A DNA stretch of 8,248 bases, from positions 1-8,248 of the forward strand of contig CALDTD010000257.1 of NCBI GenBank assembly GCA_937924345.1, in the 5' to 3' direction. The number at the start of each line of letters is the position of its first letter. The first letter of the stretch is position 1. Position numbers and translations under genes: made by a program. Source of the DNA: an uncultured Flavobacteriales bacterium (GTDB lineage: Bacteria; Bacteroidota; Bacteroidia; Flavobacteriales_D; Parvicellaceae). Below, in pieces: positions 1-6,421 of the stretch. Below the pieces are notes generated by a model. The model was given only the letters and a program-made list of their open reading frames with translations. It did no database searches and was not told where the DNA came from.

Positions 1-264
1 GGAGATGCTGGTAATGGATTTACTAGTGTAATTGAAAAAGAGTTAAACGATGCAACTATCTTTTTTGCTGATAATGAATTAAATATTCAAGGTGTAAATG
101 GAGTTTATTCTGTAGCTGTTGTTGATTTACTTGGAAAATCAATTTACAATAACACTGTTATAAATACTGCTTCAATAAATTTAAATGCTGCAAACAATGG
201 TATTTACCTTGTGCAAGTTAAGAAACGTGATGCAACTATAACAAAGAAAGTTTACGTAAAGTAA
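1..264 (+). CDS. 3' end of a T9SS-secreted protein: type A C-terminal sorting domain (partial)
   Basis: The reading frame is open from base 1 and ends at TAA 262-264, giving the last 87 residues of a larger protein whose start lies outside the window. These residues match the Por/type IX secretion C-terminal sorting domain (TIGR04183-like). They form short beta strands with the hallmark DLLGKSIY at residues 42-49, NNGIYLVQV at 65-73, and a basic tail KKVYVK as the last six residues. In Bacteroidota this domain directs proteins already moved to the periplasm through the T9SS outer-membrane translocon, where it is normally removed and the cargo is attached to the surface or released. The cargo domain is not in the window, so its activity cannot be named. 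The gene converges on the glycosyltransferase operon, and the hairpin at 288-321 ends it. Confidence 0.85.
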   Translation, partial: GDAGNGFTSVIEKELNDATIFFADNELNIQGVNGVYSVAVVDLLGKSIYNNTVINTASINLNAANNGIYLVQVKKRDATITKKVYVK

Positions 265-287
265 ATTAGATAAATATTAATTAATCT

Positions 288-321
288 AAAAAGAGCTAAC
301 TAAACCGTTAGCTCTTTTTTT
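288..321. terminator. Bidirectional intrinsic terminator between convergent genes
   Basis: Bases 293-300 (GAGCTAAC) pair perfectly with 307-314 (GTTAGCTC) around a 6-base loop. The stem is extended by A residues at 288-292 and T residues at 315-321. Read on the plus strand it gives a hairpin followed by seven T, 24 bases after the stop of the T9SS cargo gene. Read on the minus strand it gives the same hairpin followed by five T. The TAA stop of the GT2 gene (308-310) lies inside one arm. One hairpin therefore seems to serve both converging transcripts. Confidence 0.85.
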
Positions 322-1213
322 GTTTCATAACTTTAGCTAAATAGCTTAGTTTATAGTAATTAAACAATGTTAAATTAACCAAACCTAATTTTAAAAAGAG
401 TTTAAAAAAACTATCGATTAAAGGAGCAAAGAATAATACAATTCCTAGGGCATATTTTCTTTTTAAATGAAAATAATAAGAAAGAAGTTTAACAGACTGA
501 ATAAACATTTCTTTATCTTCTATCTTTTCTGTTATGAGCGCTAAATTATCTATTGCATGCTTTGTTTTTTCTAAAAAAACGTTGTTCTTTTCTATATCTC
601 CGTTTAAGATTGGATTATCGACATGTGCTATAGAAACGCTATTTTGATTGAGGTAAAAACCAAACAAAGTATCTTCGTGACCATATTTCGCTAACGATTC
701 ATCAAAAGGGATTTGAACTAAAATAGATTTAGCAACAACAAAATTATTAGTCATAAAGGAGTCATAAGGAGATAATTTACGTACCTCATCTGGCTGACTT
801 TCTTTTTGAATTCCGTATTTCCAACTAAGTAATTGTTCTTTACTAGGTTTAATCTCATCATAGACTCTTCCTCCACAAATTACCAATGCCTGATTGCTTT
901 TAATTTGACTGATGTAAGTTGCTAAAAAGTTACTTCTCTTTATTAATGAATCACAATCTAAAAATAAGAGGTAATCGAATTTAGCATATTCTAAAAACAA
1001 ATTTCTTATCCTAGCTCTACCTATATTATTCGATAGCTCGATATAATTAAAACTACTGCAAATTTCTTTATTAATTGCTATAAATTTTGAGCTGGAGCAA
1101 TCATCTATCAAAATAACCTCTATCTCTTCTTTAATATTTTCAATTTCCTTGCTAAGGGACAGTAGTAAATTACTTACATCAAAATTATATATAGGAATAC
1201 AGATGGAAAGCAT
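308..1213 (-). CDS. GT2 family glycosyltransferase
   Basis: This is a 301-residue inverting GT-A glycosyltransferase, expected to move a sugar from a nucleotide-sugar donor to a lipid-linked or growing glycan at the inner face of the cytoplasmic membrane. Visible motifs are the N-terminal CIPIYN (residues 5-10), VILIDD (33-38, nucleotide binding), the DxD metal/nucleotide motif DCD (86-88) and GHEDTLFG (178-185), whose ED is the usual place of the catalytic base. Residues 254-284 are hydrophobic and could associate with the membrane. I chose ATG 1213 because MLSICIPIYN is the typical start of this family. A TTG at 1225 would add four residues and overlap the stop of the upstream methyltransferase, but the nearest purine-rich stretch touches it directly. 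It is the last gene of a three-gene operon, 8 bases after the methyltransferase. The sugar and acceptor cannot be told from sequence. Confidence 0.9.
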   Translation of the reverse strand: MLSICIPIYNFDVSNLLLSLSKEIENIKEEIEVILIDDCSSSKFIAINKEICSSFNYIELSNNIGRARIRNLFLEYAKFDYLLFLDCDSLIKRSNFLATYISQIKSNQALVICGGRVYDEIKPSKEQLLSWKYGIQKESQPDEVRKLSPYDSFMTNNFVVAKSILVQIPFDESLAKYGHEDTLFGFYLNQNSVSIAHVDNPILNGDIEKNNVFLEKTKHAIDNLALITEKIEDKEMFIQSVKLLSYYFHLKRKYALGIVLFFAPLIDSFFKLFLKLGLVNLTLFNYYKLSYLAKVMKQKKS

Positions 1214-1221
1214 ATAAAATA

Positions 1222-1950
1222 TCAACCTTTTTTTACAGCTTTTAAAACCGTTTCTTTTACAGAAAAACCTTTATTATTACTTTCATGCTCATCTAAATAT
1301 AAAACCTCAACTTCAAACCCAACGTTATTTAATCTTCCTACAAGACCATTCACCGAGTAAATTCTAACATGATCATCCTGACCAAAGTGCTTCAGCCTCT
1401 CTTCTTTACTTGTAATCGAGTAGTCTTCGTAAATTTCTCCGTCTTTAAAAGGAGTTTGAATATAACATACTCCATTTGGTTTCAGAACACGGAAAAGCTC
1501 TTTTATTGCAACCTCGTCTTTTATAATATGTTCTAAAACATGATAACAAATAATAATTTCATAAATATTATCTTCTTCATCTATTGCCTCAATATTTAAA
1601 CGCTTATCCGCATCAAACTCTCCTTCATAATCTGTTGTAATGTAATTTTTTGCAATACTATCTAGTTTTTTTCTAAAACCTTTAGGAGGAGAAAAATGAA
1701 GAATATTCTTATCCTCAAAACCTTGTTCTTGAAGTAGTAAACTCAATAACTTTCTTGTCCGAGGAAGACAGCCACATTTTGGACAAAGCAACTCATTATT
1801 GCTTAATTGTATAAACTTAGAAAAGTTTGAATTACAGATATTACAATACACTGTATTGCCTTTATAACGCAATGCAAGAACTCTCCTTAGAAAGTCTTCA
1901 TTTTTTTTTAACCACTTAATGGGAATTAATCTTTTTAATTGTTCGTACAT
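1222..1950 (-). CDS. Class I SAM-dependent methyltransferase with N-terminal zinc ribbon
   Basis: The 242-residue protein starts with a probable zinc ribbon: CNIC at 36-39 and CPKC at 56-59. A Methyltransf_11-like Rossmann domain follows. Motif I is not the usual glycine-rich loop but ILHFSPPKG (83-91). The acidic strand-2 region reads TTDYEGEFDAD (105-115). Motif IV/post-I is conserved as YHVLEH (136-141), and RVLKPNG at 154-160 is classic. HFGQDDHVRIY (188-198) is a signature I recall from a family of bacterial methyltransferases whose motif I reads HFAPE or similar. The family is often found beside glycosyltransferases. The likely role is methylation of a sugar or glycan intermediate, but the substrate is unknown. 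It is the middle gene of the operon, 14 bases after the GT4 gene and 8 bases before the GT2 ATG. Confidence 0.85.
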   Translation of the reverse strand: MYEQLKRLIPIKWLKKNEDFLRRVLALRYKGNTVYCNICNSNFSKFIQLSNNELLCPKCGCLPRTRKLLSLLLQEQGFEDKNILHFSPPKGFRKKLDSIAKNYITTDYEGEFDADKRLNIEAIDEEDNIYEIIICYHVLEHIIKDEVAIKELFRVLKPNGVCYIQTPFKDGEIYEDYSITSKEERLKHFGQDDHVRIYSVNGLVGRLNNVGFEVEVLYLDEHESNNKGFSVKETVLKAVKKG

Positions 1951-1964
1951 ATAATCTATATAGT

Positions 1965-3077
1965 CTAAGTGATTTTTTTATAAATACTCTTCATCGAATT
2001 AACTTCTGTTTCCCAATTTAATTGTTCTATTGCTGCTTTTCCATTGTTTGAAAAAGTTTCTGCTGTTTCTTTATTCTTAATAATCTCTTTTAACCCATTT
2101 AAAATAGTTGTTGGACTATGATCATTAATTACAACTCCTACTTTATAGTGATTCACAATATTAGCTACCTCTACCAAATTACTTGCAAGTACGGGGATTC
2201 CAGCCTTCATATAATCAAATATTTTATTGGGTAAACTAAATCGATAATTAATATTTGTATCCTTATCTAGCGTCACACCGACATCAGCATTTAAGGTATA
2301 TTGCATCATTTCCTTATAAGGTAAACGACCAACAAAAACTACTTTATTTTTTAAATCCTTTTGATTGGCTCTTTCTTTTAATTGAGATAATACATCGCCA
2401 TTACCTACAATATACAATACAAATTGGTCGGACAAAGCAATAGCTTCTAATAACTCCTCTGCTCCTCTATCTACATTTATTCCTGCACCCTGAAGTATTA
2501 CAATAGTTTTATCCAATGGAATATTTAACTCTTCTCGAGTTTTGCTTTTAGTAATAAACTTCTTTAAAGGTAAATTTCGAATAATAGACAGCTCCTTCCC
2601 ATAATCTTCTTTGTATAAATCTGCAATGGATTGGTTTACTGTAAAAACATAATTTAACTTTGGAAAAATAAAATGCTCAATTTTAGTCCAAACTTTCTTT
2701 GCAAACCGGCCTTGAATTTCTGGCACACCCAAAAAATACTCATGGCTATCGTAAACTAGTTTTTTTCTTCTAATTTTTGATGCTAAATAATTTGCCAAAA
2801 GAGTATCTAAATCGTTTGCATGATAAACATCTACCTTAGAAAAAAGCAAAACAAAAAATAATCGAATATTAAAAAAAGCATAAAACAGCGCTCCTTTTGT
2901 AAAAAGTAATTTTATTCTTTTGGTCTTATAATTACGTTCTAAATCTTTACTATTTGGTAATAATCGCCCTATTAAAGTGACATCAAATCCCATACTATGC
3001 AAAGTTGAGCATACCTTATCGACCCTTTGGTCAAAAGACAAGTCATTTGTAACAGAAATAATTACTTTTATCGGCAT
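1965..3077 (-). CDS. GT4 family glycosyltransferase (GT-B fold)
   Basis: This 370-residue retaining glycosyltransferase has two Rossmann-like halves. The acceptor-side half (about 1-170) contains DVYHANDLDTLLA (83-95) and LVYDSHEYF (107-115), both typical of GT4 enzymes of surface glycan synthesis. The donor-binding half (about 185-370) contains VILQGAG (193-199), LYIVGNGD (221-228), VVFVGRLPY (246-254) and the family signature SLPNKIFDYMKAGIPVLAS (281-299), where the ribose and phosphate of the donor are bound. No membrane segment is evident apart from a hydrophobic stretch at 64-80. It is the first gene of the operon, and a -7 box lies only a few bases upstream of its ATG. It probably adds a sugar during O-antigen, capsule or exopolysaccharide assembly. 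Donor and acceptor are not predictable from sequence. Confidence 0.9.
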   Translation of the reverse strand: MPIKVIISVTNDLSFDQRVDKVCSTLHSMGFDVTLIGRLLPNSKDLERNYKTKRIKLLFTKGALFYAFFNIRLFFVLLFSKVDVYHANDLDTLLANYLASKIRRKKLVYDSHEYFLGVPEIQGRFAKKVWTKIEHFIFPKLNYVFTVNQSIADLYKEDYGKELSIIRNLPLKKFITKSKTREELNIPLDKTIVILQGAGINVDRGAEELLEAIALSDQFVLYIVGNGDVLSQLKERANQKDLKNKVVFVGRLPYKEMMQYTLNADVGVTLDKDTNINYRFSLPNKIFDYMKAGIPVLASNLVEVANIVNHYKVGVVINDHSPTTILNGLKEIIKNKETAETFSNNGKAAIEQLNWETEVNSMKSIYKKIT

Positions 3078-3082
3078 TACAA

Positions 3083-3090
3083 CAAAGATA
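3083..3090 (-). promoter_or_regulatory. Bacteroidota -7 box for the glycosyltransferase operon
   Basis: Read on the minus strand, 3090-3083 is TATCTTTG, a perfect match to TAnnTTTG. Transcription would start within a few bases of the ATG at 3077, giving an almost leaderless mRNA. No convincing TTG -33 box is present 17-23 bases upstream, so this is only a half-supported promoter. Confidence 0.45.
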
Positions 3091-3122
3091 TAATAACAGG
3101 AACGATACGTAAGTATTTATAG

Positions 3123-3130
3123 TACTTTTG
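3123..3130 (+). promoter_or_regulatory. Bacteroidota -7 box for the S4-domain gene
   Basis: TACTTTTG matches TAnnTTTG perfectly and lies 21 bases before the ATG at 3152, so the leader would be about 15-20 bases. It also argues against a TTG start at 3128, which would fall inside the box and upstream of the transcript. No clear -33 TTG is seen at normal spacing. Confidence 0.5.
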
Positions 3131-3151
3131 CTATCTAAAACGATTTGTAAT

Positions 3152-3361
3152 ATGACAACTTTCGAATTAAAAGACCAAGAATATATAGAGTTGAATAAAC
3201 TCTTAAAAATAGAAAACTTAGTTGAAACTGGTGGTGAAGCTAAATTTTTAATAAAAAATGGCGAAGCAATCGTTAATAACGAAGTAGAAACACAAGTACG
3301 TAAAAAAATTCGTAAAGGTGATGTTGTTCAGTTTTTTGATGATATAATTGAGGTTGTTTAA
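3152..3361 (+). CDS. Small S4-domain RNA-binding protein (YbcJ/YaaA-like, COG2501)
   Basis: This 69-residue protein consists of one S4 RNA-binding domain. The order of elements matches E. coli YbcJ (about 70 residues). An opening MTTFEL is followed by IELNKLLKIENLVETGGEAK (12-31), with the conserved small residues before the first helix turn. Then come IKNGEAIVNNEVE (34-46) and the basic RKKIRKGDVVQF (50-61). The family is thought to bind structured RNA and may act around ribosomes, but its exact role is unsettled. The ATG at 3152 gives the family-typical N-terminus. A TTG at 3128 would add eight unrelated residues and lies within the putative -7 box. The gene is monocistronic, divergent from the glycosyltransferase operon and convergent with the response regulator. 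Confidence 0.88.
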   Translation: MTTFELKDQEYIELNKLLKIENLVETGGEAKFLIKNGEAIVNNEVETQVRKKIRKGDVVQFFDDIIEVV

Positions 3362-3402
3362 ATAAATTTTATCCTCTTAAACATTTTTCCTTTTTATTAA
3401 GA

Positions 3403-3439
3403 AAACCCTAGCGAAAACACTATTCTTTACTTAGGGTTT
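3403..3439 (-). terminator. Possible weak terminator hairpin after the response regulator
   Basis: Bases 3403-3410 (AAACCCTA) pair with 3432-3439 (TAGGGTTT), an 8-bp stem with a 21-base loop that contains the TAA stop of the response-regulator gene. On the minus strand the stem is followed by a T-rich but interrupted TTTTCTTAAT. The long loop and broken T-run make this weak. Nothing comparable serves the S4 gene on the plus strand. Confidence 0.3.
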
Positions 3440-4593
3440 GCATACCTTGTTACATCTTCTGCCGTAATTTCTGCATCACACAATATTACAAGTCGTTCAA
3501 TTACGTTTCTTAACTCTCTAATATTACCAGTCCAATTAACGTCTTGTAAAGCTGTCATCCCTGTTTCAGAAACAGTCTTTATAGCCACCCCTTGATCTTC
3601 ACAAATAATTGAAAGAAAATGATTGACAAGTAAGGGAATATCTTCTCTTCGTTCGTTTAAAGAAGGGACATGAATTGGAATTACATTTAACCGATGGTAT
3701 AAATCTTCTCTAAAATTACCATCTTCTATTTCTTTTCGAAGGTTTTTATTAGTTGCAGCCAATACACGAACATTTACTTTAATCTCTTTGTCACCACCAA
3801 CTCTTGTAATTTTATGTTCTTGAAGTGCTCTAAGTACCTTTGCTTGTGCAGCCATACTCATATCTCCTATTTCATCCATAAAAAGTGTTCCACCCTCTGC
3901 TAACTCAAATTTTCCTTTTCGTTGTTTATGAGCAGATGTAAACGCTCCTTTTTCGTGACCAAACAATTCACTTTCTATCAATTCTGAAGGAATTGCCGCA
4001 CAGTTCACCTCTATGAATGGTTGTTTTGCTCTAGGACTTTTTTCGTGCAATTGACGGGCAACTAATTCTTTACCTGCTCCATTACCACCTGTAATAAACA
4101 CACGTGCATCAGTTTCAGCCACCTTATTTATCATTTGTTTAATATCTAAAATAGGTGCGGACTCTCCAATAATTTCAGTGATTTTACCTTTGCTAACTTT
4201 ACGCTTTAATTTCTTTACTTCTTTTACAATCTCCTTACGGTCAAGCGCATTTCTAAGGGTAACTAACGTTCTATTTAGATCTAATGGCTTTTGAATAAAA
4301 TCGTAAGCTCCTTTTTTTATTGCCTCAACAGCAGTTTCAACATTACCGTGTCCGCTGATCATTACCACAGGAGTATCAACACCTTTTTCGATTAATGCAT
4401 CTAAAACTTCCATACCGTCCATCTTAGGCATTTTAATATCGCTTAAAATAAGATCGTACTTGTTTCCCAAAATCATTTCTAGACCTTGTTTCCCATCTTC
4501 AGCCGTATCAACTTTAAAGTTTTCGAACTCTAAAATTTCTTTTAACGTACTTCTAATTGGTCTTTCGTCGTCTATTACTAATATTTTCTCCAT
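3427..4593 (-). CDS. Sigma-54-type response regulator (receiver + AAA+), no DNA-binding domain
   Basis: The 388-residue protein resembles NtrC/NtrX. The receiver domain (about 2-118) has the acidic pair D8/D9, phosphoacceptor D52 and K102. A lysine-rich linker (119-137) leads to an AAA+ domain (about 140-371). This shows a Walker A loop GGNGAGKE (169-176), the ESELFGHEKGAFTSA region with loop GAFTSA at 216-221, Walker B TLFMDEIGD (236-244), and arginine-finger region FREDLYHRLN (294-303). The AAA+ lid carries NIRELRNVIERL (357-368). The protein then stops, about 20 residues later, without the Fis-type HTH usual in this class. The 65 bases downstream hold no remnant of one. It would respond to phosphorylation and, through RNA polymerase with sigma-54, open promoters. 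No histidine kinase is in the window. It lies 42 bases after the DUF1573 gene. Similar short GAFTSA forms are, as I recall, common in Flavobacteriia. Confidence 0.92.
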   Translation of the reverse strand: MEKILVIDDERPIRSTLKEILEFENFKVDTAEDGKQGLEMILGNKYDLILSDIKMPKMDGMEVLDALIEKGVDTPVVMISGHGNVETAVEAIKKGAYDFIQKPLDLNRTLVTLRNALDRKEIVKEVKKLKRKVSKGKITEIIGESAPILDIKQMINKVAETDARVFITGGNGAGKELVARQLHEKSPRAKQPFIEVNCAAIPSELIESELFGHEKGAFTSAHKQRKGKFELAEGGTLFMDEIGDMSMAAQAKVLRALQEHKITRVGGDKEIKVNVRVLAATNKNLRKEIEDGNFREDLYHRLNVIPIHVPSLNERREDIPLLVNHFLSIICEDQGVAIKTVSETGMTALQDVNWTGNIRELRNVIERLVILCDAEITAEDVTRYANPK

Positions 4594-4613
4594 AATAATG
4601 CGGTATAATAATC

Positions 4614-4646
4614 TAAAAGTAGTACAATTTTCCTACTAATCAACAA
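4614..4646 (-). promoter_or_regulatory. Candidate promoter for the response-regulator gene
   Basis: On the minus strand 4621-4614 reads TACTTTTA, matching TAnnTTTG at every fixed position except the last. It is preceded by TTG at 4643-4641 with 19 bases between (a second TTG at 4646-4644 gives 22). This fits the Bacteroidota TTG-N17-23-TAnnTTTG pattern. The -33 part lies in the last codons of the upstream gene. It would allow the regulator to be transcribed independently, with a leader of about 15-20 bases. Confidence 0.4.
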
Positions 4647-6243
4647 TAATTGCTTTTACATATTGTGCCTTTCTATATTCTTCTGCTGTTCCTTTGTTGG
4701 CTTCTGGCCCTTGTAAAAGTGTTATTTCTTCCGAAATTAATAATCGCTGTGGGTTGACTCCTCTTTTGTATAATTCTCGTTCTAAATTATCTTTTAAATC
4801 TTCTATTCTCGTGTAAGCTAATTTCTCTTTTGAATCTCTAGAAGATTTTCCTGTTTTGCTAGATGAGCCTTCTAATCTAATTTTTACAAAACCTTTGTTT
4901 TTAATTAAATAACTTAATTGATCTACAAATGAGTAAAACTGTTTTTGTCGCGGGTCCATCGCTTCTCTGCTTTCATTGTAATAATTGACAAAGCCTAAGG
5001 CACCTTTTGTTTCGTTTACATCAACTTTATAAACAGGTATTATCTTTAAATACTGAAATTGGCGATAAAAGAATGGCACATAATTTCTTTTATTCATTGC
5101 TGGTCCAATAACTTTTACTTGTAAATCTGTAGTCAACTTTTTAGTATTAATATGATTTTTATTTAACTCATTCATCAATGTTTCTAATGAATTATTCCCT
5201 CTTAAGTTAGCAATATAGCCATTATCGAAATCATCAGTTGCGTACACCCATTTGGAAGCACTACTCACTATTTTAAATTCAATAAGTTCTTCCTTTCCTC
5301 TTATTTGATTGGTTAACTCTTCTAAAAACGCTTTAAAATTTGTACTAGAAGTATCAATATCTCGCAACCCATTTCTAAATGCCTGAAAATAAACTGGGAG
5401 AGCTAATTGTTGGGCGCTATTAATCCTTACTTTTTCTATTTTTCCGTTTACATTCATAGGAACTTCGGCCAAAATATTCTCGTTTGCCATAGGAATGAGG
5501 TAAGAATCTTCGTTCACAATAGAGATTTGTAAATACTGTTCCTGAGAGGATAATTCAACCTTAGGGTCTAAGAAGATAATACTTTGTTGCGGTAGCCCTG
5601 TTTCCATTAAGTCTTTTTGGAGTGTTTCATAAGCGTTTCGTAATAACTTTTCAAATTCAAAGTCTGGTTCTGGATGGTAAATAGTAATTAATAGCTTTAC
5701 CTTCTTATGCATCAGCGCTACTTTTGTTGCACGTTTTAGCAACACTTCGTAATCTTCACTTTTATTATTAATTTTTTTATTGACCTCTTTCTGCTGATAA
5801 TAATAAATTACATTTTCTTCTTGTTGTAAAGTATCTTTAGCTGTTAACGCTGCCTTTGCAGATAAAGAAACGGTAATTCCTTTTATACTGAGGTAACGCT
5901 TTATTTCTTCTCCTTTTTTATTAGCAAATGTAACTTCAATTGATTTATTAAACTTACCTGGTAAACCCGTTGGATCATAAGCCACCATTAATGAAAGAGT
6001 ATCTCCTTTACCGAAAGGTTCTTTAGAAACACCCATTGTGGCACAAGCACAAGAGCTTTTTGTTCCTAAAACACTGTATTTTTCTTTAGAATTATTTGTA
6101 AATAAAAACTCAGTAATTACGACTCCGCGTTCTTCTTCTATTAATTCAAAATCGTGAATTACACGGTCGAAAACGACTGTGCTATTTTGAGCGACACCAA
6201 AAAGGGTAAAAAGAACTATAACAATGGTTATTATAAACTTCAT
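4636..6243 (-). CDS. Exported DUF1573 protein with three degenerate OmpA-like modules
   Basis: The 535-residue protein begins with a signal peptide (about 1-19, hydrophobic core IITIVIVLFTLFGVA). Residues 22-125 are a DUF1573 Ig-like domain with the typical SSCACA cysteine motif (63-68) and DPTGLPGKFNK (90-100). The rest has no family I can name with certainty. The C-terminus (about 433-535) follows the OmpA C-terminal order: a helix, strand KIRLEGSSSKTG (454-465), an R-containing helix leading to GVNPQRL (495-501), and a last strand AQYVKAIIV (526-534). Two earlier stretches (about 181-243 and 321-407) repeat the same pattern and end in EQYLQISIV and FQYLKIIPV. The peptidoglycan-binding Asp of OmpA is Ser here. 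It is probably periplasmic. Any peptidoglycan or envelope binding is inference. It is divergent from the VWA gene and may be co-transcribed with the response regulator. Confidence 0.85.
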   Translation of the reverse strand: MKFIITIVIVLFTLFGVAQNSTVVFDRVIHDFELIEEERGVVITEFLFTNNSKEKYSVLGTKSSCACATMGVSKEPFGKGDTLSLMVAYDPTGLPGKFNKSIEVTFANKKGEEIKRYLSIKGITVSLSAKAALTAKDTLQQEENVIYYYQQKEVNKKINNKSEDYEVLLKRATKVALMHKKVKLLITIYHPEPDFEFEKLLRNAYETLQKDLMETGLPQQSIIFLDPKVELSSQEQYLQISIVNEDSYLIPMANENILAEVPMNVNGKIEKVRINSAQQLALPVYFQAFRNGLRDIDTSSTNFKAFLEELTNQIRGKEELIEFKIVSSASKWVYATDDFDNGYIANLRGNNSLETLMNELNKNHINTKKLTTDLQVKVIGPAMNKRNYVPFFYRQFQYLKIIPVYKVDVNETKGALGFVNYYNESREAMDPRQKQFYSFVDQLSYLIKNKGFVKIRLEGSSSKTGKSSRDSKEKLAYTRIEDLKDNLERELYKRGVNPQRLLISEEITLLQGPEANKGTAEEYRKAQYVKAIIVD

Positions 6244-6262
6244 TAAATAAGGCTAAAATTAG

Positions 6263-6291
6263 GTTAGAACGAATCTATTTTCCATTCTAAC
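6263..6291. other. Inverted repeat near the mRNA start of the DUF1573 gene
   Basis: GTTAGAA (6263-6269) and TTCTAAC (6285-6291) are perfect inverted copies separated by 15 bases. If the -7 box at 6296-6303 is real, the repeat begins right at the minus-strand transcription start. It could be a 5' stem-loop in the leader or an operator. Seven base pairs in AT-rich DNA can arise by chance. Confidence 0.3.
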
Positions 6292-6295
6292 AAAA

Positions 6296-6303
6296 CAAAT
6301 ATA
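6296..6303 (-). promoter_or_regulatory. -7 box for the DUF1573 gene
   Basis: On the minus strand this reads TATATTTG, a perfect TAnnTTTG match, 52 bases before the ATG at 6243 and within the 178-base divergent intergenic region. No TTG stands at -33 spacing. No equally good box was found for the plus-strand VWA gene in the same region. Confidence 0.4.
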
Positions 6304-6421
6304 ACAGCAATTGTGCCAGCTCTTTAATTTGATTAAGAATAGTAATCCCCAATAGAATGTGAAAGAAATAGAACCTTTTTATCATTTCTTCGTAACATTT
6401 ACTCTTTATAAAACATAGATT

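Noticed and set aside
1214..1225. TTG start for the GT2 gene overlapping the methyltransferase stop
   Set aside because: The ATG at 1213 gives the family-typical MLSICIPIYN N-terminus, while the extra four residues add nothing conserved. It cannot be fully excluded because such stop-start overlaps do occur.
2255..2443. Plus-strand 62-codon open frame inside the GT4 gene
   Set aside because: It lies wholly antisense to a well-supported glycosyltransferase, its product has no recognisable domain, and no promoter was noticed before it.
3128..3151. TTG-initiated N-terminal extension of the S4 protein
   Set aside because: It overlaps the putative -7 box, so it would not be transcribed, and the ATG at 3152 matches the length and start of YbcJ-like proteins.
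3362..3426. Remnant of a missing HTH domain after the response regulator
   Set aside because: The 65 bases between the two convergent stops are too short and show no coding similarity to a Fis-type HTH.
6324..6336. Short palindrome TTAAT-TTG-ATTAA in the divergent intergenic region
   Set aside because: Five-base AT-only arms are expected by chance in DNA of this composition.
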